From assembly GCF_023586525.1 (NCBI RefSeq), contig NZ_CP097763.1, forward strand, positions 124,001 to 188,000: 64,000 nucleotides of DNA, in the 5' to 3' direction. The position numbers and the translations under genes were made by a program. Source of the stretch: Candidatus Blochmannia vicinus (lineage in GTDB: Bacteria; Pseudomonadota; Gammaproteobacteria; Enterobacterales; Enterobacteriaceae). The notes under the pieces were generated by a model. The model did not search any database. It had not been told where the DNA came from and saw only the letters and a list, made by a program, of their open reading frames with translations. This document shows, in pieces, positions 29,758-41,259 of the stretch. Every line of letters starts with the position of its first letter. The first letter of the stretch is position 1.

Positions 29758-30257
29758 TAGTTTTAGTATTTTATCTATAGATAAATGAGATACGATCTAA
29801 TGTAAACTACATTAACTAAAAAATTACTACATAAATATAATATTATGAAATAATACATACCCGTATCATAATTACTCATCATATATAGTCATAATTGTAA
29901 TTTTAAACCTGTATATAATTATTTTTAGACTAAAACATACATAAAATGTTATAAAACATTTTATAATTTAATTAAAATATTAATTATATACGTATAAAAT
30001 AAAGTAACTGAATAACATTTAGCCCTATACAAATTTAATTATATTCGTTAAAATATTAGAGTATTAAAAATTCTTAATAAGAAAATTGTGCTTCAAAATG
30101 TTAATTTATCATCATAACCCTGATTGATCCTCCAAATAAATTAACAATAGAAATAATTTGAATTCCTTATTCGTTAAAATGTCAAAATTACTTCTATTGT
30201 ACAAATTTTATTAAAGCACTTAGTTATAAAAAATTATTTACGTAAGGTAAAAATATC
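29758..30257. other. Spacer upstream of the his operon, no hisL attenuator seen
   Basis: About 500 bp. No short frame with a run of His codons is present (at most two adjacent CAT), so the enteric His leader peptide is missing. A 10-bp stem with 4-nt loop (29941-29950/29955-29964) and a 16-bp AT palindrome occur. TAAGG at 30243-30247 is the hisG ribosome site. Confidence 0.55.
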
Positions 30258-31157
30258 ATGTTGGATAAATCACGATTACGAATAGCGATGCAAAAATCGG
30301 GAAGATTAAGCAAAGAATCCCAACAACTGCTTGAACAATGCGGCATTAAAATTAATTTACAACAACAACGGCTACTAGCATTTGCAGAAAATATGGCCAT
30401 CGATATAATGAGAGTGCGAGATGACGACATTCCTGGTTTAGTTATGGATAGCATTGTAGATTTAGGAATTATCGGAGAAAATGTATTAGAAGAAGCATTA
30501 TTATCAAGACGATCACAAGGAGATCATCCTTGTTATGTTATGTTACGTCGATTAGATTTTGGAGATTGTAGACTATCTATGGCTTTACCAATAGATGAAC
30601 CATGGAACGGACCAAAATGTTTACAAGGAAAAAGAATTGCAACTTCATATCCACATTTGCTAAAACAGTATTTAGATAAATTGGGTATTAATTTTAAATC
30701 TTGCTTACTAAACGGGTCGGTAGAAGTAGCGCCGCGCGTTGGATTAGCAGACGCAATTTGTGATCTTGTTTCGACTGGAGCCACATTAGAAGCTAACGGA
30801 TTACATGAAGTAGAAGTGATTTATCGATCCAGAGCATGTCTTATTCAAAGATCTGGAAAATTATCAAACATAAAACAATCATTAATAAATAAATTAATGG
30901 TTCGTATCCAAGGGGTCATACAAGCTAGAGGTTCTAAATATATCATGTTGCATGCTCCTACTGAACAACTAGAAGAAATTATTAATTTACTACCTGGAGC
31001 AGAGAGTCCAACTGTATTACCATTAGCAGGAAATCAACATCGTGTAGCAATATATATGGTCAGTAATGAAACATTATTTTGGGAAACAATGGAAAATTTA
31101 AAACATCTTGGAGCCAGTTCTATTTTAGTATTACCAATAGAAAAAATGATGGAATAA
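30258..31157 (+). CDS. hisG: ATP phosphoribosyltransferase HisG
   Basis: Committed step of histidine synthesis, joining ATP and PRPP; feedback-inhibited by histidine. It has 299 residues, the same as E. coli, short of no domain. The catalytic bilobed part and C-terminal regulatory ACT-like domain are both present, so allosteric control could persist. [20 protein letters not shown] and the C-terminal [16 protein letters not shown] are near-identical to E. coli. First gene of the his operon, 4 bp before hisD. Confidence 0.98.
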   Translation: MLDKSRLRIAMQKSGRLSKESQQLLEQCGIKINLQQQRLLAFAENMAIDIMRVRDDDIPGLVMDSIVDLGIIGENVLEEALLSRRSQGDHPCYVMLRRLDFGDCRLSMALPIDEPWNGPKCLQGKRIATSYPHLLKQYLDKLGINFKSCLLNGSVEVAPRVGLADAICDLVSTGATLEANGLHEVEVIYRSRACLIQRSGKLSNIKQSLINKLMVRIQGVIQARGSKYIMLHAPTEQLEEIINLLPGAESPTVLPLAGNQHRVAIYMVSNETLFWETMENLKHLGASSILVLPIEKMME

Positions 31158-31161
31158 CATT

Positions 31162-32484
31162 ATGAGCGCTCATAAACATCCTATATCTATTTATTGGAAC
31201 TATTGTTCTAAATCTGAACAAAAAGAATTACTTATCCGCCCAATAAACAATAACTTAAAGAATATCAGTATAAATGTTAAAGACATCCTTAATCAAGTTC
31301 ATAATGAAGGAGACCGCGCTTTATTTAAATTTAATTTGCATTTCGATAAAGTGAAAACTAAACAATTGAGGATTCCATCTGAAACTATTATTACCTCAGG
31401 TAATAATTTATCTAACACCATAAAAAAAGCAATACATATCGCGATAACTAATATTACAAAATTTCATCAAGCACAATATTCTTCAGAAATAAATTTAGAA
31501 ACTTTCCCCGAAGTGTACTGTCGACAAATTATTCGGCCATTAAACATTGTCGGACTATATGTTCCAGGAGGAACTGCACCATTGCTGTCAACAGTGATGA
31601 TGTTGGGTATTCCAGCTCGTATTGCTCAATGTAAGCGTATTATATTATGTTCTCCTCCTCCAGTTCCCGATATAATTACATATACTGCGCAGCTTTGTGG
31701 CATCAATGAGATTTATCAAATAGGAGGAAGCCAAGCTATAGCTGCTATGGGGTTTGGTACCGAATCTGTTCCAAAAGTAGATAAAATCTTTGGACCAGGT
31801 AACGCTTGGGTTACCGAAGCAAAACGGCAAATTAATTTTGCACCAAATGGAACTGCTATCGATATGTTGGCTGGGCCTTCTGAAGTATTGATTATTGCAG
31901 ACAATACAGCTAATCCTATTTTTATCGCAGCAGATCTTTTATCACAAGCAGAGCATGGACCTGATTCGCATATGATATTAATCACTCCTAGTATACACAT
32001 TGCAGAACAAACAAAAAAAGAACTATATAAACAATTACAAATACTGCCACGTAAAAATATAATTCAAGATTCCTTAACTAATGGCCGTATCATTATTACT
32101 AATGATTTGATGGAATGTTTTTCTATAAGTAATGATTACGCTCCAGAACACCTAATCATTCATATTTCCCATGCCCAAGATTATTTAAATCACGTTATTA
32201 ATGCCGGATCAATATTTCTTGGAAATTGGTCTCCAGCAGTTGCTGGAGACTATGCAAGCGGACCTAATCATGTGTTACCTACATACGGACGTTCAATCGC
32301 TACATCTGGTTTAGGAGTTGTAGATTTTCAAAAAAGAATATCAGTACAACAATTAACTCAAAATGGATTATTAAAATTATCATCAACAATTAAAACATTA
32401 GCACAAATTGAACAATTAAAAGCTCATGAATATGCTGTAATATATCGCATTAATCATATCAAGGAACAAAATGAACATTCGTGA
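31162..32484 (+). CDS. hisD: Histidinol dehydrogenase HisD
   Basis: Oxidises L-histidinol to histidine in two NAD-linked, zinc-dependent steps. It has 440 residues (E. coli 434). Zinc and active-site elements SQAEHGPDS and YAPEHLI are intact, as are YVPGG and IDMLAGPSE. ATG 31162 starts 4 bp after hisG; the 3' end overlaps hisC by 14 bp, so translation is probably coupled. Confidence 0.97.
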   Translation: MSAHKHPISIYWNYCSKSEQKELLIRPINNNLKNISINVKDILNQVHNEGDRALFKFNLHFDKVKTKQLRIPSETIITSGNNLSNTIKKAIHIAITNITKFHQAQYSSEINLETFPEVYCRQIIRPLNIVGLYVPGGTAPLLSTVMMLGIPARIAQCKRIILCSPPPVPDIITYTAQLCGINEIYQIGGSQAIAAMGFGTESVPKVDKIFGPGNAWVTEAKRQINFAPNGTAIDMLAGPSEVLIIADNTANPIFIAADLLSQAEHGPDSHMILITPSIHIAEQTKKELYKQLQILPRKNIIQDSLTNGRIIITNDLMECFSISNDYAPEHLIIHISHAQDYLNHVINAGSIFLGNWSPAVAGDYASGPNHVLPTYGRSIATSGLGVVDFQKRISVQQLTQNGLLKLSSTIKTLAQIEQLKAHEYAVIYRINHIKEQNEHS

Positions 32485-33544
32485 CTTAGCTAGGAATAAT
32501 GTATTAGCTCTAAAACCTTATCAATCTGCCAGAAGATTAACACATTCAGGTAACATATGGCTTAACGCCAATGAATTTCCGATCGCTCCCGACTATAAAT
32601 TGCGTTATAAAAAAATTCACAGATATCCTATGTGCCAACCACAAGAAATCATCAACAAATATGCTTACTATGCCGGAGTACGATCTGATCAGATTTTAGT
32701 ATCAAGAGGAGCTGATGAAAGTATTGAGTTATTAATGAAAGTATTTTGTAATCCCGGAAAAGACGTTATTGTATTTTGCCCTCCAACATATGGCATGTAC
32801 AAAACCACTGCAGAAATTTTAGGAATTAATTATCGGATCATACCAAAAAATAAAAACTGGCAACTTGATTTAGTATCTATTAAATCACAATTAAATAATG
32901 TTAAATTAATTTATATTTGTAACCCAAATAATCCTACTGGTAATATTATTCATTTAAATAGTTTAAAAAAACTATTAAATATTATCCAAAATCGAGCCCT
33001 ATTAATAACTGACGAAGCATATATTGACTTTTGTCCTGATGCAAGCTTAGTACGCTGGTTATCCATGTATCCACATCTAGTTATTTTAAGAACTTTATCA
33101 AAAGCTTTCGCACTGGCGGGAATACGTTGCGGTTTTACTTTAGCTAATCCAGAAATTATTAAATTATTAGAAAAAGTTATAGCGCCATATCCATTGCCTA
33201 TTCCAGTAATTGATATCGCAGAGCAAGCTTTAGCTCCAATAAATATACGATATACTAAAAATAGAATAGCTATAATTAATACAAACCGAGACATATTAAT
33301 TACAGGTTTAAAAAAATGCTCTTGTGTGCAAAAAGTGTTTACCAGTAGTGCGAATTATGTATTAGTGAGATTTAATCCAAAATATCAAGTTTTTAATGCA
33401 CTGTTAAATCAAGGTATAGTCTTAAGAGATCAAAACGATCAGCTAGGATTAATTAATTGCTTACGAATCACTGTTGGTACATTTAATGAATGTAACCGCG
33501 TAGTTTCTATTTTAAAAAAACTACGCGTTTCATCATCTACGTAA
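32471..33544 (+). CDS. hisC: Histidinol-phosphate aminotransferase HisC
   Basis: PLP enzyme making L-histidinol phosphate from imidazole-acetol phosphate. It has 357 residues, near E. coli. The class II aminotransferase fold has SRGADE, CNPNNPTGN, DEAYIDF, the Schiff-base Lys in TLSKAFALAG, and the phosphate-binding IRCGF. It starts inside hisD. No lesions were seen. Confidence 0.97.
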   Translation: MNIRDLARNNVLALKPYQSARRLTHSGNIWLNANEFPIAPDYKLRYKKIHRYPMCQPQEIINKYAYYAGVRSDQILVSRGADESIELLMKVFCNPGKDVIVFCPPTYGMYKTTAEILGINYRIIPKNKNWQLDLVSIKSQLNNVKLIYICNPNNPTGNIIHLNSLKKLLNIIQNRALLITDEAYIDFCPDASLVRWLSMYPHLVILRTLSKAFALAGIRCGFTLANPEIIKLLEKVIAPYPLPIPVIDIAEQALAPINIRYTKNRIAIINTNRDILITGLKKCSCVQKVFTSSANYVLVRFNPKYQVFNALLNQGIVLRDQNDQLGLINCLRITVGTFNECNRVVSILKKLRVSSST

Positions 33545-33562
33545 ATAAATATAGGAGCATTC

Positions 33563-34633
33563 ATGTGTCATAAAATTTTATTTATAGATCGAGATGGAAC
33601 TCTAATTAACGAGCCAAAAGATAATTTTCAAGTTGATTCTTTAGACAAATTCTCATTAGAACCACATGTTATTTCTGCCCTTATAGCTCTTAAAAATATA
33701 GGTTTTGAATTTGTTATAGTTACTAATCAAAATGGACTAGGAAGCGTTTCGTTTCCCAAAGCAAAATTTGACGAAATACATTATCTAATGATTAAAATAT
33801 TTCAATCTCAAGGTATTAAGTTTAATCAAATATTAATTTGTCCTCATTTTCCTGAAGAAAAATGTAGTTGTCGCAAACCAAAAACTGCTTTAGTAAATTA
33901 TTGGTTAATTGATAACAGATTAAATAAATTTAATAGTTATGTCATTGGAGATAGAGATACTGATATGATTTTAGCAACCAATATGGGTATTCAAGGAATA
34001 CGGTATCATCATATTAATTTTGGTTGGAAAAAAATTAAAAACTATTTAATACAACATTACAGATCAGCACATATCCATCGTACCACTGAAGAAACTAATA
34101 TAGATATAAAGATATGGTTAGATCAAAATGACAAAAGTTATATTGATACTGGAATTAATTTTTTTAATCATATGTTACAACAAATAGCTATCCATGCCGG
34201 ATTACGTATGAATATTATAGCAAAAGGCGATTTATACATAGATGACCATCATACTGTTGAAGATACGGCTTTAACATTGGGAGAAGCTTTAAACGTAGCA
34301 TTACACAATAAATGTGGTATTAAAAGATTTGGATTCACTTTACCTATGGATGAAAGCATTGCGCAATGTATATTAGATCTTTCTGGACGAACATACTTTC
34401 ACTATCAAGCTAAATATAATTTTCAAAAAATAGGAGATCTCAGCACTGAAATGATAGAACATTTTTTCCGTTCATTATCTTCAAAAATGAGCTGTGCTTT
34501 ACATTTAAAAGCAACCGGTAATAACGACCACCATAAAGCAGAAAGTTTATTTAAATCTTTTGGTCGAGCATTGCGCCAAGCTATTTATATAGATAATAAT
34601 AATATACCAAGCTCTAAAGGAACATTATTATGA
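33563..34633 (+). CDS. hisB: Bifunctional histidinol-phosphatase / imidazoleglycerol-phosphate dehydratase HisB
   Basis: 356 residues (E. coli 355). The N-terminal HAD phosphatase has the DxDGT motif (IDRDGT, Asp9 and Asp11) and a Cys-rich zinc loop (CPHF, CSCRKPK). The C-terminal dehydratase has the paired metal-binding motifs DDHHTVED and NDHHKAES. AGGAG precedes ATG 33563. The fusion is typical of enterobacteria. The stop overlaps the hisH start (ATGA). Confidence 0.97.
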   Translation: MCHKILFIDRDGTLINEPKDNFQVDSLDKFSLEPHVISALIALKNIGFEFVIVTNQNGLGSVSFPKAKFDEIHYLMIKIFQSQGIKFNQILICPHFPEEKCSCRKPKTALVNYWLIDNRLNKFNSYVIGDRDTDMILATNMGIQGIRYHHINFGWKKIKNYLIQHYRSAHIHRTTEETNIDIKIWLDQNDKSYIDTGINFFNHMLQQIAIHAGLRMNIIAKGDLYIDDHHTVEDTALTLGEALNVALHNKCGIKRFGFTLPMDESIAQCILDLSGRTYFHYQAKYNFQKIGDLSTEMIEHFFRSLSSKMSCALHLKATGNNDHHKAESLFKSFGRALRQAIYIDNNNIPSSKGTLL

Positions 34634-35219
34634 ATATAGTTATTATAAATACCAATTGTGCTAATTTATTTTCTGTAAAAACCATGTTACATAAATTAGG
34701 GCACAATCCAATAATAAGTGATAGAGTCGATATTATATCTAAAGCAGATAAACTGTTTTTACCAGGAGTTGGTACCGCCGCAGCTGCAATGAAGCAATTA
34801 AAAAAAAAAATCTAGTTACGTTAATACAAAATTGTACTAAACCAATATTGGGTATTTGCTTAGGAATGCAGTTATTTGGTACTCATAGCGATGAAAATAA
34901 TGGCATCAAAACCTTAAAAATTGTTAATGTACCCGTTAAACGTATGAAATACTATGGTTTGCCGCTGCCACATATGGGATGGAATACTATTACTGTTCCT
35001 AAAAAAAATTCTTTATTTAATGGTATAAAGAAAAACAATTATTTCTATTTTGCGCATAGTTATTTGATAGAAATATGTCATATAACCATTGCTTCAACAA
35101 ATTACGGCCAACTATTTAGTTCAGTTATAGAATATAATAACTTTTTTGGTGTACAGTTCCATCCAGAAAAATCAGGAATACCTGGACAACAATTAGTAAA
35201 AAATTTTTTGGAGATTTAA
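34630..35219 (+). CDS. hisH: Imidazole glycerol phosphate synthase glutaminase HisH, frameshifted in a poly-A run
   Basis: Glutamine amidotransferase subunit that feeds ammonia to HisF. Reading from ATG 34630 ends at TAG 34813-34815, just after eleven A (34800-34810). The rest continues one base earlier to 35219. With twelve A the protein would be 196 residues, the same as E. coli, aligning without a gap (MKQLKKKNLVTLI). The catalytic Cys in GICLGMQ and the His and Glu of FHPEKSG are intact. All other his genes are whole, so I infer that functional product arises by transcriptional or ribosomal slippage; a sequencing error or a true null is possible. Confidence 0.9.
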
Positions 35220-35222
35220 TTT

Positions 35223-35963
35223 GTGATTATTCCCGCACTAGATATTATTAACGGCAAAATAGTTAGACTGTATCAGGGATCTTATCATATGGAAACTAGT
35301 TACGGAAATCCTGTATCATTATTAAAAAAATATATACGCCAAGGAGCAAAAATGATTCATTTAGTTGATTTAACTGGCGCGCAGAATCCAGAAAATAAAC
35401 AAAGTTTATTAATTAGTCAGTTAATAAAAGAATCTACTCCCTTATTAAAGATACAAATAGGAGGCGGTATACGTAACGCTACAGATATAGAATTTCTTTT
35501 AGAATCAGGGGCAACACGTGTAGTATTCGGTTCTGTAGCAATTACAAAGCCAAAAATAGTAAAAAAATGGTTTAAATATTTTGATCCCAATCATTTAGTT
35601 TTAGCAATAGATATACGCATTTCCTCTACAAAAGATCGAAACATAGCCATTCACGGTTGGCAAAAAGAAACTAATTTTAAATTAGAGCAAATAATAGAGG
35701 AATATTATCCTGTAGGATTAAAACATGTTCTTTGTACAGATATTTCTAAAGATGGAACTCTATTAGGTAGTAACATATCTTTATATCAATCCATATGTCG
35801 TTCTTGGCCAAAAATATTATTCCAATCATCTGGGGGTGTTTATAAACTAACAGAAATCTCCAAGTTACGTTGTGCCGGGGTCAAATCAATAATTATTGGT
35901 CGTGCTTTTTTAGAAAATAAATTTACTGTTTCTGAGGCAATATCATGTTGGCAAAACGAATAA
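35223..35963 (+). CDS. hisA: Phosphoribosylformimino-AICAR-phosphate isomerase HisA
   Basis: Amadori-type isomerase of histidine synthesis, a (beta-alpha)8 barrel. It has 246 residues, near the E. coli length. The catalytic Asp near the N-terminus ([13 protein letters not shown]) and the second Asp in CTDISKDGT are present. The start is GTG 35223, 3 bp after hisH. The 3' end overlaps hisF by 19 bp. Confidence 0.96.
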   Translation: MIIPALDIINGKIVRLYQGSYHMETSYGNPVSLLKKYIRQGAKMIHLVDLTGAQNPENKQSLLISQLIKESTPLLKIQIGGGIRNATDIEFLLESGATRVVFGSVAITKPKIVKKWFKYFDPNHLVLAIDIRISSTKDRNIAIHGWQKETNFKLEQIIEEYYPVGLKHVLCTDISKDGTLLGSNISLYQSICRSWPKILFQSSGGVYKLTEISKLRCAGVKSIIIGRAFLENKFTVSEAISCWQNE

Positions 35964-36721
35964 TTCCTTGTCTTGATGTAGCTAATAATAAAGTAATAAA
36001 AGGGGTACAATTTAAGCACCATAAAATTGTAGGGGATATTTTAGATTTAGCAAATCGTTATGAAAGAGAAGGAGCTGATGAACTGGTGTTCTATGATATT
36101 ACAGCATCACCTAACAATCAAGTAGTAGATAAAAAATGGATTTCTCGAATTGCCGAAATAATAAACATTCCATTCTGTGTCGCAGGAGGAATCAGTACAG
36201 TAAAACAAGCTAAACAAATTCTTGCATCTGGAGCTGATAAGATTTCAATTAATTCTCCTGCTTTAATAAACCCAACGTTAATCCAAAGATTAGCTGATCA
36301 TTTGGGTACACAATGTGTTGTAGTTAGTATAGACACTTGGCATAATCCTAAAAAAAAAATATACCAAGTACAATGCTATACTGGAGATAGTCATCGTATA
36401 AAAACTACAACATGGAAAACATTAGATTGGGTTAAAAAAGTACAAGAATATGGGGCCGGAGAAATAGTATTAAACATGATGAATCAAGACGGCATGAAAA
36501 ATGGTTATGATCTAGATCAATTAAAAGACATTAGAAAACATTGCAAAGTTCCGCTTATAGCCTCTGGTGGAGCCGGCACTTATCAGCATTTTTTAGAAGC
36601 CTTTCGTGACGCTGATGTAGATGGCACATTAGCAGCTTCAGTTTTTCATAAAAAAATTATTGATATTCATAAATTAAAACAATTCTTATCTAGAGAAGGA
36701 ATACAAATTAGATTATGCTAA
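35945..36721 (+). CDS. hisF: Imidazole glycerol phosphate synthase cyclase HisF
   Basis: Cyclase subunit that uses ammonia from HisH to form imidazole glycerol phosphate and AICAR. It has 258 residues, the same as E. coli. Barrel motifs [10 protein letters not shown] (catalytic Asp) and [11 protein letters not shown] (second Asp) are intact. A run of ten A (36350-36359) lies in frame. It overlaps both neighbours. Its partner HisH is frameshifted, which matters for supply of ammonia. Confidence 0.97.
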   Translation: MLAKRIIPCLDVANNKVIKGVQFKHHKIVGDILDLANRYEREGADELVFYDITASPNNQVVDKKWISRIAEIINIPFCVAGGISTVKQAKQILASGADKISINSPALINPTLIQRLADHLGTQCVVVSIDTWHNPKKKIYQVQCYTGDSHRIKTTTWKTLDWVKKVQEYGAGEIVLNMMNQDGMKNGYDLDQLKDIRKHCKVPLIASGGAGTYQHFLEAFRDADVDGTLAASVFHKKIIDIHKLKQFLSREGIQIRLC

Positions 36722-37368
36722 TTAAAAACAAACATCAAAAATTAAATTGGGCTAAAAATCACGGTTTAATACCTGCTATTGTACAACATGCTAGATCAGG
36801 AGAAGTGTTAATGTTAGGACATGTGAGTAAAGAATCGATGATAAAGACAGAACAAACTAAACATGTCACTTTTTTTTCGCGTAGCAAAAATAGATTATGG
36901 ACTAAAGGAGAAACATCTGGAAATACATTAAAATTAATTAATTGGTATTCAGATTGTGATCATGATACGTTATTAATATTTGTTGTACCTCACGGACCTA
37001 CTTGTCACAATAATACTAGTAGTTGCTTTCATCCTGGAATAGCAGATTTAAGTTTTCTCTACCAACTAGAAAAAATTATATCTGAAAAAAAAAACATACC
37101 ATTCCATCCTAATGATTCATCTTATACATCTCGTTTATATGCTAGTGGCATTAAACGTATTGCTCAAAAAGTTGGGGAGGAGGGCTTAGAAACCGCACTT
37201 GCAGCACTTTCTACTGATTGTGACACGACAGAACTTATTAATGAAGCATCAGATTTGATATATCACCTATTAGTCTTGTTGCAATGCAAATCATCAACTT
37301 TTAACGCAATTATTCAAGAACTAAAAATACGACATCATAAGAATAAACAGATAGAACATAACATATAG
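36715..37368 (+). CDS. hisI: Bifunctional phosphoribosyl-AMP cyclohydrolase / phosphoribosyl-ATP pyrophosphatase
   Basis: Steps two and three of histidine synthesis. It has 217 residues (E. coli 203). The N-terminal cyclohydrolase has metal-binding SDCDHDT and Cys residues in [12 protein letters not shown]; the C-terminal MazG-like pyrophosphatase has [11 protein letters not shown] and NEASDLIYH. It starts 7 bp inside hisF. A run of ten A (37085-37094) is kept in frame. Last gene of the operon. Confidence 0.96.
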   Translation: MLIKNKHQKLNWAKNHGLIPAIVQHARSGEVLMLGHVSKESMIKTEQTKHVTFFSRSKNRLWTKGETSGNTLKLINWYSDCDHDTLLIFVVPHGPTCHNNTSSCFHPGIADLSFLYQLEKIISEKKNIPFHPNDSSYTSRLYASGIKRIAQKVGEEGLETALAALSTDCDTTELINEASDLIYHLLVLLQCKSSTFNAIIQELKIRHHKNKQIEHNI

Positions 37369-37434
37369 AAACAGTACAATAAGACTACTAAGCATTAACA
37401 AGATTGGCCTTGCTATTTATTTTTATATATAAAT

Positions 37435-37478
37435 AACCTAATAAATTTATTTACAAATGCTGTTCAATTTATTAGGTT
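37435..37478. terminator. Possible terminator after hisI
   Basis: AACCTAATAAATT (37435-37447) pairs exactly with AATTTATTAGGTT (37466-37478) over an 18-nt loop, between convergent hisI and gnd. There is no strong T-run, and the stem is mostly A/T. Confidence 0.4.
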
Positions 37479-37638
37479 TATATTAACATATAACTAAATC
37501 TTATTAAACTGCATAAAATACACCATCTCTACTTGCAGATAGAAAATGTAAATTTTTATAAAAATTATATCTGTACATTCTACATATTGCACCGCGTATT
37601 ATCAAAATTAATTTAAATCACACAATAATATTTTATAT

Positions 37639-39048
37639 TCATTCTAGCCAATCAGTATGAAACAGGCCTTGTTTATCAACGCATGTATAAGTATGCGCTC
37701 CGAAACAATCTCTTTGCGCTTGAATAAGATTCGCGGGTAATAAATCACTGCGATAACTATCGTAATATGCTATAGCAGCAGATAAAGCAGGCATTGGAAC
37801 ACCATATCGAATACCACAAACCACAACATCCCTCAACATTCTTTGGTAATTATTTGCGACAGAAACACAATATGGAGACAACATTAAATTAGTTATTTCT
37901 GGATTTTGAGAATAAATATCAATAATTTTTTGCAAAAATTTTGCTCTAATAATACACCCTGCACGAAAAATTTTAGCGATTTCTTTATAATTTAAATTCC
38001 AATGATACTTATCAGATGCAATTTTCAATTGATAGAAACCTTGCGCATACAAAATAATCTTACCAAGATACAATGCTTTTTGTGCTTTTTCTAAATATGA
38101 ATATTTGCTTTCTAAGAAAACCTTCTTATTTGGTCCGATAAATATTTTTGATGCTTTAATACGTTGATTTTTCAACACAGATATATAGCGAGCAAATACT
38201 GATTCAGTTATCATACTCAATGGTATTGCTAAATCAATAGCATCCTGACCAACCCATGCTCCAGTACCTTTATTTTCCGCCACATCCAGCACAGAATCAA
38301 TAATATATTTATTATTCACATCTTTTTTAACAAATATACGACTTGTTATTTCAATAAGATAACTGTTTAATTCACCTTGATTCCATTCATTAAAAATTTT
38401 TCCTAATTCTTCATGAGTTAAATGAAATATATTTTTCAAAAAAAAATATATTTCGGCAATGATCTGCATATCTCCATATTCTATACCATTATGCACCATC
38501 TTAACATAATGACCAGAACCACTCGGCCCTATATATGAAACGCAAGTTTCGTTACCAACACGAGCCGCAATTTTTTTAAAAACTGATTCAACCATTTCAT
38601 ATGCATCTATTTGTCCTCCAGGCATAAGAGATGGGCCTTTTAGCGCCCCTTCCTCCCCTCCAGAAATTCCAGTTCCAATAAAATATATCCCTCTTTTTGA
38701 TAATTCAAAATTTCTACGCATGGTGTCTTTATAAAATGAATTACCACCATCAATTAAAATATCTCCTGGAGATATATACATTAATAATACTTTTATAACA
38801 TCATCAATATATATTCCTGACGTAATCATTAAAAATATAAAACGAGGTTTCTTTAAAGAAAGCACAAATGTTTTTACTGAATAAAACGGGATAATATTTC
38901 TTTTTGGATTATTAAAAATAACTGCGTCAGTTTTATCTTTAGAACGATTATAAATAGAAACGCAATAACCTCTACTTTCAATGTTTAGTGCTAAATTTCG
39001 CCCCATAACACCCATCCCGATAATACCAACTTTTTGTTCTGTAAACAC
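37639..39048 (-). CDS. gnd: 6-phosphogluconate dehydrogenase, decarboxylating
   Basis: Oxidises 6-phosphogluconate to ribulose-5-phosphate, giving NADPH. I set the start at GTG 39048 because AAAGGAG sits 6 nt upstream and orthologues begin just before the [12 protein letters not shown] nucleotide-binding strand. That gives 469 residues (E. coli 468). Catalytic [16 protein letters not shown] and the C-terminal GAHTY segment are intact. The upstream ATG at 39090 would add an unaligned leader. It pairs with zwf, and its product also feeds gutQ. Confidence 0.96.
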   Translation of the reverse strand: MFTEQKVGIIGMGVMGRNLALNIESRGYCVSIYNRSKDKTDAVIFNNPKRNIIPFYSVKTFVLSLKKPRFIFLMITSGIYIDDVIKVLLMYISPGDILIDGGNSFYKDTMRRNFELSKRGIYFIGTGISGGEEGALKGPSLMPGGQIDAYEMVESVFKKIAARVGNETCVSYIGPSGSGHYVKMVHNGIEYGDMQIIAEIYFFLKNIFHLTHEELGKIFNEWNQGELNSYLIEITSRIFVKKDVNNKYIIDSVLDVAENKGTGAWVGQDAIDLAIPLSMITESVFARYISVLKNQRIKASKIFIGPNKKVFLESKYSYLEKAQKALYLGKIILYAQGFYQLKIASDKYHWNLNYKEIAKIFRAGCIIRAKFLQKIIDIYSQNPEITNLMLSPYCVSVANNYQRMLRDVVVCGIRYGVPMPALSAAIAYYDSYRSDLLPANLIQAQRDCFGAHTYTCVDKQGLFHTDWLE

Positions 39049-39609
39049 ATTCGCTCCTTTATGATATAAATATGTTCTATATTGTAACAATAATAGTTTT
39101 ATATTACTAATTTATAACTAGTTTATAGTATAAGATATTATACATAAATATATTAAAATATAAAAATAGAAAATTTTTAAACAAAAATTGATCGTAAATA
39201 TAAATTCTCAAACAATATAAAAATTATTAGTTTTAAAGACTTGTTATTAAACATAATCTGATACAACTATATATTTTAAATTGAATACTTATACATGCAA
39301 TGCGTCTTTCATATATAAACATAATAAAATTCTATTCATTATCTACGCTACATTTAAATCTAAAATATATCATAAATTTATAAAAATATATTTTTGTTAA
39401 GCAGAACATTGTTCTCTTTAAAACATCACATAAACTATTAATATAAGTTATCAAAAAAGAAATCTGATATAATTTTTTCTATTTAATATAAAATTAATTT
39501 ATTGCATTATTATATTCCGTAACGTTAACTATAAAATATAAAAAATAATTTTTAATAATATTAGATATATGTTATTGTACCGTGCATTCAGACAATTTAA
39601 TTTATTTTT
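39049..39609. other. Divergent spacer between gnd and metG
   Basis: About 560 bp without genes or strong repeats. No Shine-Dalgarno precedes metG. Confidence 0.4.
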
Positions 39610-41259
39610 ATGACTACAAAAAAAATGCTAGTTACCTGTGCCCTACCCTACGCTAATGGTTCTCTTCATATTGGGCACATGTTAGAACATATACAAGCAG
39701 ATATATGGGTTCGTTATCAACGCATGAAGGGTAATCATGTGTATTTTATTTGTGCAGACGATGCACATGGAACTGCCATTATGTTGAAATCACAAAAACT
39801 TAACATAGCACCAGAAAAAATGATTGCCCAAATGCAAAAAGAACACAAAAAAGATTGCTACGAATTTGGCATAAGTTATGATAACTATTACTCTACTCAT
39901 AGTGAAGAAACTCGTGAATTACTAAATAATATCTATTTTCGATTAAAAAAAAATGGATTTATTACATCTAAATATATTTATCAATTATATGACTCTGAAA
40001 AAAACATATTTTTACCAGATCGCTTTATAAAAGGTGTATGTCCAAAATGTAAAGCATTAGAACAATACGGAGATAATTGCGAAATATGTGGCGCTATTTA
40101 TACATCATTAGATCTTATAAACCCAAAATCAGTTATTTCAGGAAAATCTCCAATAATACGAAAATCTAAACATTTATTTTTCGATTTACCGGCTTTTACT
40201 GATACATTACATATATGGATACGATCTGGAAGTATACAAAAAGAAGTAGCCAATAAAATAGAAGAATGGTTTAAGTTAGGTTTAAAACAATGGGATATTT
40301 CTAGAGATGCACCATATTTTGGATTTAAAATTCCTAATACTTCAGAAAAATATTTTTATGTCTGGATGGATGCAACTATAGGATACATGGGGACTTTTAA
40401 AAACTTGTGCAAAAAAAATAAAAATATATCTTTCAAGGATTTCTGGAACCTAAACTCCAAAGCAGAATTATATCATTTTATAGGTAAAGACATTATTTAT
40501 TTTCATAGCCTATTTTGGCCAGCCATTTTATCTGGTAGTCAATTCCGTAAACCAACTAATATATTTGTTCATGGACATGTTACTATGAATGGATCTAAAA
40601 TATCAAAATCTAGAGGAACATGTATCGATGTCAGTACCTATTTATCATATTTAAATCCAGATTATTTAAGATATTATTATGCTACAAAGCTTTCATCTCA
40701 TATTAACGATATAGATTTGAATCTATCAGATTTTACTACCAAAGTAAATGCAGATCTTATTAATAAGGTATTAAATCTAGCGTCCAGAAATTCCGGATTT
40801 ATCCACCAATATTATGGTGGACAATTAGCAAATACATTAGAAAATCCAGTTCTATATGATATGTTTATTAAATATAAGCCCTCTATAGGAGAATTATTCC
40901 AAAAAAGAGAATTTAATTACGCAATGCGTAAAATAATGAAATTAGCAGATGAGGCTAATTTTTATATAGACAAATCCGCTCCATGGATCATTGCAAAAAA
41001 TAAAAATCGTAAAAAAGAGGCTTTATCTATTTATTCTATGGGTATTCAGTTGTTTCGCATTATAATGATCTACTTAAAACCTGTCTTACCTACATTAGCC
41101 AAATACAGTGAAAATTTTCTCAATACCCACCTTACATGGGACAGTCTTTCTGCGCCATTATTAAATCATAGAATTAATAAATTTAAAATAATTTTTTTAC
41201 GCATTAGTCCCGATCAAATTTCATCTATAGAAAATAAATCAAATAACTTAAACTCCTAA
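39610..41259 (+). CDS. metG: Methionyl-tRNA synthetase, short catalytic-core form
   Basis: Class Ia synthetase for initiator and elongator tRNA-Met. HIGH is at 20-23, the zinc knuckle Cys144, Cys147, Cys157 and Cys160 is present, and the KMSKS loop reads KISKS (330-334). The anticodon-binding helical domain is present. It has 549 residues against 677 in E. coli: the C-terminal tRNA-binding/dimerisation (EMAP-II-like) domain is absent. That length coincides with the well-known active monomeric core of E. coli MetRS of about 547-551 residues. No remnant of the lost domain is recognisable downstream. Confidence 0.96.
   Translation: MTTKKMLVTCALPYANGSLHIGHMLEHIQADIWVRYQRMKGNHVYFICADDAHGTAIMLKSQKLNIAPEKMIAQMQKEHKKDCYEFGISYDNYYSTHSEETRELLNNIYFRLKKNGFITSKYIYQLYDSEKNIFLPDRFIKGVCPKCKALEQYGDNCEICGAIYTSLDLINPKSVISGKSPIIRKSKHLFFDLPAFTDTLHIWIRSGSIQKEVANKIEEWFKLGLKQWDISRDAPYFGFKIPNTSEKYFYVWMDATIGYMGTFKNLCKKNKNISFKDFWNLNSKAELYHFIGKDIIYFHSLFWPAILSGSQFRKPTNIFVHGHVTMNGSKISKSRGTCIDVSTYLSYLNPDYLRYYYATKLSSHINDIDLNLSDFTTKVNADLINKVLNLASRNSGFIHQYYGGQLANTLENPVLYDMFIKYKPSIGELFQKREFNYAMRKIMKLADEANFYIDKSAPWIIAKNKNRKKEALSIYSMGIQLFRIIMIYLKPVLPTLAKYSENFLNTHLTWDSLSAPLLNHRINKFKIIFLRISPDQISSIENKSNNLNS

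Noticed and set aside
30224-31000. Several antisense frames across hisG and hisD
   Set aside because: All lie opposite strongly conserved coding sequence and show no family resemblance.
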